Shown in pieces: positions 6,732 through 12,737 of a stretch of DNA of 12,737 bases. A program made the translations under genes and the position numbers. Below the pieces are notes generated by a model. That model was given only the letters and a program-made list of their open reading frames with translations, did no database searches and was not told where the DNA came from. Position 1 is the stretch's first letter, and each line of letters begins with the position of its first letter. The DNA comes from Desulfobacteria bacterium (GTDB taxonomy: Bacteria > Desulfobacterota > Desulfobacteria > Desulfobacterales > C00003060), in contig JAQYWL010000499.1 of NCBI GenBank assembly GCA_030145035.1, positions 1-12,737 of the forward strand. Direction: 5' to 3'.

Positions 6732-6981
6732 ACTTTGGGGACATCCTATAGTCCAGTTTCTCGCCTAAGCCTCGATGAGTTTGTAGTCATTGTCTAGTGC
6801 TATTCTTTCTCCTCTCTTTACGGACAAACTTACCACTGACAAGGAGAGATTCAAGCGCCTTGCTATTTGAGCCATACCAATACCAGATCAATTACCGCCC
6901 AATAGCACAACAGGCTTTTTGCCTTAACGTGCACAAGAATCATAATTTCAAAACTGGAAATGTAAAGGATGTCCCCAAAGT
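6732..6981. mobile_element. 250-bp unit bounded by a perfect 16-bp inverted repeat, containing a RAYT relic
   Basis: ACTTTGGGGACATCCT (6732-6747) is matched exactly by AGGATGTCCCCAAAGT (6966-6981). The interior holds the 3' end of a REP-associated tyrosine transposase gene on the minus strand, stopping 17 bases inside the left arm. It is most simply an internally deleted copy of a REP-RAYT unit. I see no clear target duplication; Y1-type transposases do not normally make one. Confidence 0.7.
6765..6931 (-). pseudogene. REP-associated tyrosine transposase (RAYT, Y1_Tnp family), C-terminal relic
   Basis: Read on the minus strand, AKSLLCYWAVIDL is followed, after restoring one lost G near 6883-6884, by GIGMAQIARRLNLSLSVVSL and SVKRGERIALDNDYKLIEA, then TAG (6765-6767). 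The ARSLLCYWAV...LG-x-x-AxxARRLxxS...VxRGE-IA pattern is the C-terminal helix-turn-helix extension typical of RAYT proteins. The Y1 catalytic domain (HUH motif and Tyr) is wholly absent; upstream sequence up to the right arm has no recognisable transposase. The gene is both truncated and frameshifted. It belongs to the element bounded by the 16-bp inverted repeat. Confidence 0.8.
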
Positions 6982-7070
6982 CCCCACCTCGAGCGGAAAT
7001 AAGAGTAACTGATCACATCGTACGGTCTGAAGCAAATACTGCTAACAGATGGAAAACGTCAACAGAAAGA

Positions 7071-7076
7071 GGAGGT
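7071..7076 (+). promoter_or_regulatory. Ribosome-binding site fixing the start of the 191-aa secreted protein
   Basis: GGAGGT lies 8 bases before ATG 7085. The in-frame ATG at 7049 has no such site and would put a charged 12-residue extension before the signal peptide, so 7085 is preferred. Confidence 0.75.
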
Positions 7077-7084
7077 GGATAGAT

Positions 7085-7660
7085 ATGAGAGGAAGGCAAT
7101 GTTGGCTTGTCTTGATCGCTGCGGCCGTCTCACTTGTTCTGTTGCATAGCTTCACCCTGGCAAGTGATGACGCCAAGGCCGGCACCACACTCCGGGGGTT
7201 GAAGAGCGTTTATGTGCAGGTCGAAAACTTTGACCCGGAGATCCAACAGGCACTGAAAAAGGGCGGGTTGACGGAAAACTCTCTGCAGATGACGATCGAA
7301 GGGAAGCTTGAGGCTGCTGGGATAAGGGTGCTGTCCGAGGAAGAATTCCGAAAATTAGAGCATAGCTCTCTTCTTTGTGTAAACCTTCGGATGCTTATGC
7401 CGGAAGCATTCCAGAGGGTTACCTTTACGTTGGAAGGCATCCCGATTTCCAAGCCTGAACAGGGGCAAAGGTATTTTTACGCCATCGACGTCGAGTTTCG
7501 ACAGATTGTTTCTCTGGTGCGAGATGCTTCCATAAAGGCATTAGCTACAACTTGGTCAATTGGCTCTGTCGGCTTTTGTCGTCCAGCCCGTATTCGAGCT
7601 GATGTCATGGATCAAGTGAATGGATTCGTCGATGCGTATACAGCAACAAACCCAAAGTAG
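7085..7660 (+). CDS. Conserved secreted/periplasmic protein of unknown function (191 aa)
   Basis: Residues 1-27 (MRGRQCWLVLIAAAVSLVLL, then HSFTLA) form a classical Sec signal peptide with cleavage likely after TLA before SDD. The mature part starts LRGLKSVYVQVENFDPEIQQ; then GGLTENSLQMTIEGKLEAAG and IRVLSEEEF; a Y-x-I-D-V strand (YFYAIDVEF); LVRDASIKALATTWSIGSVG; and VMDQVNGFVDAYTATNPK at the end. I recognise this as a family of roughly 180-residue hypothetical proteins in which GLTE, AGI-VL, the TW-G-G segment and a C-terminal NxFxxxYLxxNPK are conserved, but no function is known to me. The gene is single, between a RAYT relic and a repeat cluster, with a strong ribosome-binding site. Two Cys residues (in CVNL and FCRPA) remain after processing. 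Alternative start 7049 is unlikely. Confidence 0.8.
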   Translation: MRGRQCWLVLIAAAVSLVLLHSFTLASDDAKAGTTLRGLKSVYVQVENFDPEIQQALKKGGLTENSLQMTIEGKLEAAGIRVLSEEEFRKLEHSSLLCVNLRMLMPEAFQRVTFTLEGIPISKPEQGQRYFYAIDVEFRQIVSLVRDASIKALATTWSIGSVGFCRPARIRADVMDQVNGFVDAYTATNPK

Positions 7661-7776
7661 CCCCTCATATTGCACAAACAACAGGGCTTCTGGGCAACTT
7701 CTCAATAAGTTGGGGCAACGATTGAAAAATCTCCCTCCAGGGCCTGTCCGACAATACGTTTTTATGTCATTTCGCC

Positions 7777-7838
7777 CGAGCCGACTTCGCCATAGTGCCG
7801 CAGGCTACGAGCCGACTTCGCCATAGTGCCGCAGGCTA
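7777..7838 (+). repeat. Exact tandem duplication, 31-bp unit x 2
   Basis: The unit beginning CGAGCCGACTTCGCCATAGT occupies 7777-7807 and is repeated without change at 7808-7838. It is followed by a short GGCTGAAA duplication (about 7843-7858). Noncoding, downstream of the secreted protein. Confidence 0.95.
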
Positions 7839-7858
7839 CGACGGCTGAAAGGCTGAAA

Positions 7859-8003
7859 GGGAGAAATCTAAAAGTTACGTATTTTCAATATAGTAAGATT
7901 TCTCGCTACGCTCGAAATGACAACTTTGGATAGTTCTCGGGCGGCCTCTCAATCCCTATGTTACCTCCCCTCGCGGGAGGGGACTGAGGGGAGGGGGAGG
8001 AAG
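7859..8003. repeat. Repeat-rich stretch: 9-bp inverted repeat and G/C-rich REP-like hairpin
   Basis: GAGAAATCT (7861-7869) pairs with AGATTTCTC (7896-7904). It is followed by TCGCTACGCTCGAAATGACA, a motif familiar as a dispersed repeat. Further on CCTCCC (7964-7969) pairs with GGGAGG (7975-7980), followed by GGGACTGAGGGGAGGGGGAG, resembling a common REP-type element. Part of the last run could masquerade as a ribosome-binding site for ATG 8009. Confidence 0.6.
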
Positions 8004-8062
8004 TACAGATGAAACCCTGTAGCAAGCTACAGGGAATAGTCAAGTTCAAGGAACGAGAACGT

Positions 8063-10633
8063 ATGAGACCATATGACAGACCAAGCATTAGACACACCTC
8101 TGCTACTTTATTCCTGTTGATAGTATGCTTATTTGTTGTTTTGAAGGGCATAGGCATTGCTCATGCAACGCAAGCACTCCCCACCAAGCCCCCTGCTGAT
8201 CGCGTTAAGGATGCCGATTTCAATGAATCTATCGGGAAAACCCTTAAGGCGGAAGAAGAAAACGTCCGGCAACTCACGGAACAGCTAGGCCAAGTCAAGG
8301 GTCTCAAAGATACGGTGGACAGAGAACTCAACGCCTATAAGCTGCAGATATCCATCCATAACAACCTGCTCCTACTTCCCACAACTGAAATCGGAGACCT
8401 GGAAAAAACGCGGGGCGAGCAAAAGGTCGCTTTGGATAGCATTGCAGTGCGTTTGGAAAAACTGAGCGAAAAGCGCAATACCATTGACGAGCTTCAGCGC
8501 CAAACCGGGGAAAAGCACGCTCTCAATGAACAACAGCTAAATGAGATCAAAGCTGAGCCCTCAAAGGATGCCATGGCGAAAACCCGGCTGAAACAATTCG
8601 ACGCTTTAATAAAATTGATTTCAAGCGAGCGGAAGATCATAGATGAAATCCGAGATATTTATACAAAGCGGATCGACCAACTGGAACAAACCCAGCAAGC
8701 TTTTACTGCGTTGTCCGGAAAATTCGATCAGGAGATCCGGGACCGGAAAAAGCAAGACCTTTTTAGGCGCAAAGGCAGCCCACTGGCCTACCTTGGTTGG
8801 AAGCCCATAAGCGAGGAATTGAGCCAGTTGGCCAAGCAAATCTCTTTGGCCACCACAGTTGATTTCTGGCTAAAAGAGGCTCGAACTGTTTGGAAGTCCG
8901 TTGGGTTTTTCTTCGTAAGCTTCCTTCTTCTCTTTGGTATCGTTTTCTTTCTGCTCCTCAGGCTCCGCCAATATTGTGTTGTTCTTGAAGAACGTTCCTT
9001 TAAAAGCAGACATCTCTGGACATCCCTCACACTGAAACTCTTTCAACGTTCCTTTCCACTGCTTGGGGTTACAGTATTTTTGTACACTTACACTCAGTTT
9101 CGACTCGTCTATTCTACGAACCCCCTCATTCGAGCGATTGTCTACGTGCTCCTGATCTGGTTGTTCTGCCGTTGGGGTTTGGATTTGCTCAAGTTGTGGT
9201 ATAAGCAGGATAAGCCTCCGATCCCAGAGCCGTTGATATTTCGCCTGCGCGTTATGATTGTTACGGCACGAGCTTTTGCTATTGCATATGTGATCGTGGA
9301 ATGGATGATTGGAGGTGTCGGCACAATCCTGTTCTTGGCCCGCGTGTTTTTTGAGGTGGCTCTCCTTATCTGGAGCGTCTCCTTCTGGAAAACCTTCGCC
9401 CAAGAAGTTGGGCAATCCTTATTAACGAAATCCAAGTCGTTTTCGATTGCAGGGCCCCTCATCATTGGATTGGGCTACGGCATCACCGGCGGCGGATTTC
9501 TCTTGGAATTGGCCGGCTACGGACAGCTGGCCCTTTACTGGTACACCTCTTGGGGTCGGACTGTGGTTGTCCTCTTATGGGGCAGCCTTTCGTTCCTTTC
9601 TCTGCGAGAATGGAATTCCGGTTTGGCGAAGGTCGCAGATTCAGAAAAGATTGGAGAGGCAGAAAGGGCTCGCCCTGTCAAATGGCTGCTCATACGCCTT
9701 ACCTGGTTGGTCTGGATGGGAACACTGGGTGTGTGTCTACTCCTGTCTTGGGGCGGAACACATACCGTTATCGTTGGGCTCGCTCGGGTTCTAAACCGCC
9801 CTATACAACTGGGAAATATGCGTTTGAGCTTGGTCGGTTTCATATATGCCTTGCTTGCCCTTCTATGTACGCATGCCGCCACCCGTCTCTGGCGCCAGTT
9901 CCTTAGAAAGCGGATCCTTTTTGATAGTGGTTTGGAATTAGGCTTGCAGGAGTCCGTCACAACAGTAACGGTCTATCTTATTTGGGGCTTGGGCATCCTA
10001 GTGGCACTTAATCTCATGGGACTCAGTGCCACAACCATTTTTGTAGCTTTTGGCGCTCTGAGCATTGGACTCGGGTTCGGTCTACAAAATATTTTTAATA
10101 ATTTTGTGAGCGGACTTATTCTTCTCTTTGAGAGGCCGGTCCAAGTGGGAGATGTGATCCAGGTCAATGAAGTCTGGGGAACCATTACGAAAATAAATGT
10201 CCGATCGACAGTAGTTCAAACTTTTGACAATGCATCCCTCATCATTCCCAATTCTGACATGATCAGCAACCAAGTCACCAACTGGAGCTTCAAAGACCTC
10301 CGGTTGCGTCGTATCATAACGGTAGGTGTTGCCTACGGGTCTAAAACGGAGTTGGTCCAAGAAACACTCCTTGAGATCGCCCATAAGCATCCAAAAGCTT
10401 TGAAAAAGCCGAAACCAGATGTTCTGTTTGATGACTTTGGAGATAGCGCCCTTATTTTCAAATTACGCCTGTGGAGTACAATAGATCACTTCATCTCAAT
10501 GGAAACCGACATTCGCTTTGAAATTGATCGCCTGTTTCGGGAAAGAGATATCGAGATTGCATTTCCTCAGCGGGACATCCATATCCGTTCGGTGGTGGAA
10601 AAGACGCAGCTTCAAATGAAGCATAGAGAGTGA
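8063..10633 (+). CDS. Large MscS-family mechanosensitive ion channel
   Basis: This 856-residue protein releases small solutes through the inner membrane under hypo-osmotic tension. From ATG 8063 it has a signal peptide (MRPYDRPSIRHTSATLFLLI... to about IAHA), then a periplasmic helical/coiled-coil domain (about 40-255), then around eleven hydrophobic segments from about 276 to 690. The last is the MscS pore helix, ATTIFVAFGALSIGLGFGLQ followed by NIFNNFVSGLILLFERP (about 656-693). The soluble beta domain contains VGDVIQVNEVWGTITKINVR and IIPNSDMISNQVTNWS, both MscS hallmarks; a C-terminal alpha/beta domain follows. Size and layout resemble the MscK/KefA or YbdG-like large channels rather than the 286-residue MscS. 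An in-frame ATG at 8009 has a strong GGGGGAGG, but that belongs to a repeat and would give an overlong n-region, so I prefer 8063 (AAGGA at 8048-8052). It appears monocistronic. Confidence 0.9.
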   Translation: MRPYDRPSIRHTSATLFLLIVCLFVVLKGIGIAHATQALPTKPPADRVKDADFNESIGKTLKAEEENVRQLTEQLGQVKGLKDTVDRELNAYKLQISIHNNLLLLPTTEIGDLEKTRGEQKVALDSIAVRLEKLSEKRNTIDELQRQTGEKHALNEQQLNEIKAEPSKDAMAKTRLKQFDALIKLISSERKIIDEIRDIYTKRIDQLEQTQQAFTALSGKFDQEIRDRKKQDLFRRKGSPLAYLGWKPISEELSQLAKQISLATTVDFWLKEARTVWKSVGFFFVSFLLLFGIVFFLLLRLRQYCVVLEERSFKSRHLWTSLTLKLFQRSFPLLGVTVFLYTYTQFRLVYSTNPLIRAIVYVLLIWLFCRWGLDLLKLWYKQDKPPIPEPLIFRLRVMIVTARAFAIAYVIVEWMIGGVGTILFLARVFFEVALLIWSVSFWKTFAQEVGQSLLTKSKSFSIAGPLIIGLGYGITGGGFLLELAGYGQLALYWYTSWGRTVVVLLWGSLSFLSLREWNSGLAKVADSEKIGEAERARPVKWLLIRLTWLVWMGTLGVCLLLSWGGTHTVIVGLARVLNRPIQLGNMRLSLVGFIYALLALLCTHAATRLWRQFLRKRILFDSGLELGLQESVTTVTVYLIWGLGILVALNLMGLSATTIFVAFGALSIGLGFGLQNIFNNFVSGLILLFERPVQVGDVIQVNEVWGTITKINVRSTVVQTFDNASLIIPNSDMISNQVTNWSFKDLRLRRIITVGVAYGSKTELVQETLLEIAHKHPKALKKPKPDVLFDDFGDSALIFKLRLWSTIDHFISMETDIRFEIDRLFRERDIEIAFPQRDIHIRSVVEKTQLQMKHRE

Positions 10634-10816
10634 CTTTCCAGGCACTATCGGCAATCTCCGGATAAACGAAAGCAGAAGTTGGCCTTGATCTTGCGCAAAG
10701 GCCTGCAACGACCAACGTGATAGGTGTAGAAAAGCTCTTCTGAGGGCAACATAAGGGGCAACACAAGGTAGAGTAGAGGGCAGGCTGAGTGGCCTGCTCT
10801 CTACTCTACCCAATAG
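10634..10816. other. Intergenic region after the MscS-family gene
   Basis: No gene recognised. Minus-strand open frames here are antisense to the MscS 3' end and lack family signatures. It ends with the hairpin at 10767-10810. Confidence 0.35.
10767..10810. terminator. Strong 18-bp hairpin, probable terminator-like structure
   Basis: GGTAGAGTAGAGGGCAGG (10767-10784) pairs with CCTGCTCTCTACTCTACC (10793-10810) in 17 Watson-Crick pairs and one G-U, around an 8-base loop. No U tract follows on the plus strand (CCCAATAGC), so it is not a textbook intrinsic terminator; it may protect the mRNA 3' end or act with Rho. Confidence 0.55.
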
Positions 10817-10990
10817 CCCAGAGGCATTTCGGCCCGCCTTTACGCAAGTGATCTCGAGCAGCACCTGCGTCAAAAGATCGTCCTCGGCATTGGTGGTTCA
10901 GAGGTTTTAGAGACTCTTGACATCAAACATTCCGTGCTGTATTTGAATGAAGGTTATCCTGCTTTTGCCTTGCTGGAATGGAGGATGAGT
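10817..10990 (+). pseudogene. glgP: Alpha-glucan (glycogen) phosphorylase fragment
   Basis: The frame gives ISARLYASDLEQHLRQKIVL, GIGGSEVLETLDIKHSVLYL and NEGYPAFALLE, then continues briefly and ends in the downstream gene. The canonical family reads ARLYGGDxExRIRQEIxLGIGGVRxLRALGIxPxVYHLNEGHSAFxLLE, so this is the family's central segment. Only about 55 of more than 500 residues are present, with an in-frame stop (10814-10816) just before. The highly conserved NEGH His is Tyr here, a further sign of relaxed constraint. It is a relic of a glucan phosphorylase gene that once stood before the glycosyltransferase gene; the GT4 ribosome-binding site lies at its end. Confidence 0.75.
10980..10984 (+). 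promoter_or_regulatory. Ribosome-binding site of the GT4 gene within the glgP relic
   Basis: GGAGG sits 8 bases before ATG 10993. It overlaps the final Leu-Glu-Trp-Arg codons of the glgP fragment, suggesting former overlap or tight coupling of two genes. Confidence 0.6.
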
Positions 10991-10992
10991 GA

Positions 10993-12282
10993 ATGTTTCA
11001 GAGAAAGAGAATATCCGATATAAGAAACATTGGCTTCGTTTCCACCAGATTTGCTGGCACCGACGGAGTGTCGCTTGAAACAGAGAAATGGGCCGAAGTT
11101 ATGGAAAGAATGGGATATAGGTGCTTCTACTTCGCAGGTGAATTGGATAGACCCAAAGAACGATGTATGTTGTCTCCGAAAGCACATTTTAATCATCCGG
11201 AGATATCGTCCATTAATGAATTCGTTTTCAAGAATACTACACGTCCAAGAAAAGTAACCGAAGAAATAGAGCGAATAAAATGGGAATTGACCCATGATAT
11301 TACAAGGTTTGTCAATACCTTCGAAATTGACATAATCGTTGTTGAAAACGCGCTTACTATTCCCATGAATATCCCTCTGGGGCTTGCTCTCACCGAGTTC
11401 GCCGCGGAAACCGGCATGCCAACGGTTGCCCATAATCACGACTTTTTTTGGGAGCGTAAGCGTTTCTTAGTCAATTGTGTTTGGGATTACTTGAATAAAG
11501 CCTTTCCTCCCCGTCATCCCTTTATCCGGCAGGTCGTGATCAATTCTGAGGCAAGGTCCCAACTTGCTTTCAGAAGAGGCACCGCCGCCATTATTATCCC
11601 AAACGTAATGAATTACGCAAAACCGCCACCTCCGCCAGACGCTTATGCGTCTGATATTCGAGAAGCCTTTGATGTGGCTGAAGACGAGTACCTCATTCTT
11701 CAGCCAACACGTATTGTCCAGCGGAAAGGAATAGAACATGCTATTGAGCTCTTAAATCGCTTACGACGTAAAGGACTTAAGGCAAAACTCGTAATATCTC
11801 ATGTTAGCGGCGACGAAGGAGGCGCGTACGAAAAGCGTCTAAGGGAGTATTCAAAACTAATGGGGGTAGACACGCTATTCATCTCTGATCTGATTAGGGA
11901 TGAACGTGGCAAGACCGCCGATGGTAGGAAAGTCTATAGACTATTCGATGTCTATCCCCACGCCGATCTTGTTACTTACCCGTCCTTATATGAGGGGTTT
12001 GGCAATGCTTTTTTGGAGGCTGTCTATTTCAAGAGACCAATCCTTGTGAACACTTACTCAATATACCAACATGATATTAAGCCAAAGGGATTCAAAACGA
12101 TTGAAATGGACGAATATATCAGCGAGGACATCTTGGATGAGGTTGTGGTTGTACTACAGAACAAGTCATGGGCAAGTAAAATGGCAAAGCACAATTACAA
12201 CATAGCAAAGCGCTTTTACTCATACGCCAATCTTAGAAGAAAGCTGAAATTCGTTTTGAGTGATTTCTTTGGTGAAGAGTGA
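10993..12282 (+). CDS. GT4-family glycosyltransferase (possible mannosylglucosylglycerate-synthase-like)
   Basis: The 429-residue protein has the GT-B fold pattern of retaining GT4 enzymes, transferring a sugar from a nucleotide sugar. Near the N-terminus IGFVSTRFAGTDGVSLETEK (about 13-32) holds the Gly-rich acceptor-side loop. HNHDFFWERKRF starts at residue 147. The C-terminal nucleotide-sugar half has QPTRIVQRKGIEHAIELL (R244/K245 phosphate contacts), then VISHVSGDEGGAY, and YEGFGNAFLEAV with the E-x7-E pair E334/E342. Length and domain order are complete, so it looks functional. The group with GTDGVSLET, GLALTEF and QRKGI-HAIEL is, in my memory, sometimes annotated as mannosylglucosylglycerate or sucrose-type synthase making compatible solutes; I hold that only loosely. 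No membrane segment: cytosolic. The start is supported by GGAGG at 10980-10984. It lies after a glgP relic and before an unknown gene. Confidence 0.85.
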   Translation: MFQRKRISDIRNIGFVSTRFAGTDGVSLETEKWAEVMERMGYRCFYFAGELDRPKERCMLSPKAHFNHPEISSINEFVFKNTTRPRKVTEEIERIKWELTHDITRFVNTFEIDIIVVENALTIPMNIPLGLALTEFAAETGMPTVAHNHDFFWERKRFLVNCVWDYLNKAFPPRHPFIRQVVINSEARSQLAFRRGTAAIIIPNVMNYAKPPPPPDAYASDIREAFDVAEDEYLILQPTRIVQRKGIEHAIELLNRLRRKGLKAKLVISHVSGDEGGAYEKRLREYSKLMGVDTLFISDLIRDERGKTADGRKVYRLFDVYPHADLVTYPSLYEGFGNAFLEAVYFKRPILVNTYSIYQHDIKPKGFKTIEMDEYISEDILDEVVVVLQNKSWASKMAKHNYNIAKRFYSYANLRRKLKFVLSDFFGEE

Positions 12283-12369
12283 CAGGTGGATTTTGCTCTC
12301 AATATTTCGGCTCCGACTGGTTGGACAATCATGATAACCCGGTCATATGGGAATTGACCTAAAACATCC

Positions 12370-12375
12370 AGGAGG
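12370..12375 (+). promoter_or_regulatory. Ribosome-binding site for the TTG start of the 3'-terminal gene
   Basis: AGGAGG ends 5 bases before TTG 12381. The in-frame ATG at 12423 has no such site. The in-frame stop at 12360-12362 rules out anything further upstream. Confidence 0.55.
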
Positions 12376-12380
12376 AAGAG

Positions 12381-12737
12381 TTGACGAGGGGGCGAGGGGA
12401 CGTTCGGGTATATTCACCCATCATGCAGAAGACCGACCGCCTCTTGGCCGAAGGCATCGAGACAGTTGCCTCACTCTACAAAGACGGAATAATCAAAAAA
12501 CCCGCAAACTATGCGTTTTCCTATACGGACTTACTGTATTTCATGCAGACAGGGGGCTCACATATAGACCAAGTCCTTTTCCGGATGTACATGAAGCACA
12601 GGATGCGCACCTACCAGGCATTTTTCCATGTCAACCCGGATTATGCTTACTGGTACGGGTGGGCCATGATGGTCAAGGACCTGGATGAGATCAAGGAACT
12701 TGCCAAGACCATGAGGGCGACGGCGAAGATGGAGAAA
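12381..12737 (+). CDS. Unrecognised protein, N-terminal part (3' end outside window)
   Basis: From TTG 12381 the frame stays open to the window end, 119 codons. It reads LTRGRGDVRVYSPI, then MQKTDRLLAEGIETVASLYK, KKPANYAFSYTDLLYFMQTG and MYMKHRMRTYQAFFHVNPDY, then AYWYGWAMMVKDLDEIKELA. The composition (many aromatics, Met, Lys/Glu helices) looks like a real globular protein. I do not recognise a family. ATG 12423 is the alternative start; TTG is preferred for its ribosome-binding site. It lies 98 bases after the GT4 gene with no terminator between, so co-transcription with it is plausible. No signal peptide or membrane segment is evident in the visible part. Confidence 0.6.
   Translation, partial: MTRGRGDVRVYSPIMQKTDRLLAEGIETVASLYKDGIIKKPANYAFSYTDLLYFMQTGGSHIDQVLFRMYMKHRMRTYQAFFHVNPDYAYWYGWAMMVKDLDEIKELAKTMRATAKMEK

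Noticed and set aside
7777..7838. CRISPR-like array
   Set aside because: Only two directly abutting copies with no spacer; this is a tandem duplication.
8870..9465. Long minus-strand open frames opposite the MscS-family gene
   Set aside because: They lie antisense to a clear membrane-protein gene and have compositions expected of its reverse complement.
12347..12688. 113-codon frame beginning at ATG 12347
   Set aside because: Low-complexity Arg/Gly/His/Pro composition typical of a shifted frame; the frame from TTG 12381 has normal protein composition and a ribosome-binding site.

Overview
The window looks like a chromosomal accessory stretch of a Gram-negative bacterium. The lipoprotein/OmpA-like gene, signal-peptide proteins and large MscS-type channel imply an outer envelope and periplasm. 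A Desulfobacterota-like (deltaproteobacterial) host is suggested by gene style, the REP-type intergenic repeats and a RAYT transposase relic; this is inference from family recognition, not a search. All intact genes are on the + strand and widely spaced. Gene remnants and repeats fill many of the gaps.

Left third (1-4400), a decaying accessory region: a UPF0175-type antitoxin (cut by the window edge) sits before a frameshifted, truncated DUF3368/PIN-like toxin. Next is a long gene for a papain-fold (C39-like) cysteine-peptidase-like protein. It is split into two frames by three tandem copies of the heptamer CATGCTG just after its putative catalytic Cys; two copies would restore one 489-codon frame. 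A 57-residue basic protein follows at once. An intact hicA-hicB toxin-antitoxin pair comes next, flanked on both sides by imperfect direct repeats of about 180 bp. A 66-bp REP/MITE-like hairpin then abuts the truncated C-terminal piece of an AAA_4/COG2865-type regulator.

Middle (4400-8060), envelope genes and repeats: a lipoprotein with a helical/coiled-coil body and a C-terminal OmpA peptidoglycan-binding domain, a REP-like double hairpin, a relic of a REP-associated tyrosine transposase enclosed by a perfect 16-bp inverted repeat, a small conserved secreted protein of unknown function, and a cluster of short repeats (31-bp tandem duplication, G/C-rich hairpin).

Right third (8060-12737): a large MscS-family mechanosensitive channel with signal peptide, periplasmic coiled coil and many membrane helices; a strong 18-bp hairpin; a short relic of an alpha-glucan phosphorylase; an intact GT4 glycosyltransferase whose ribosome-binding site lies at the end of that relic; and the start of an unrecognised gene running off the window. 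The glgP relic next to a GT4 gene hints at a former glucan or compatible-solute locus, and the MscS channel would fit osmotic adaptation, but that link is only inference.

The most interesting observation is the heptamer-repeat frameshift in the peptidase-like gene. It could be a simple inactivation or a reversible (phase-variable) switch.
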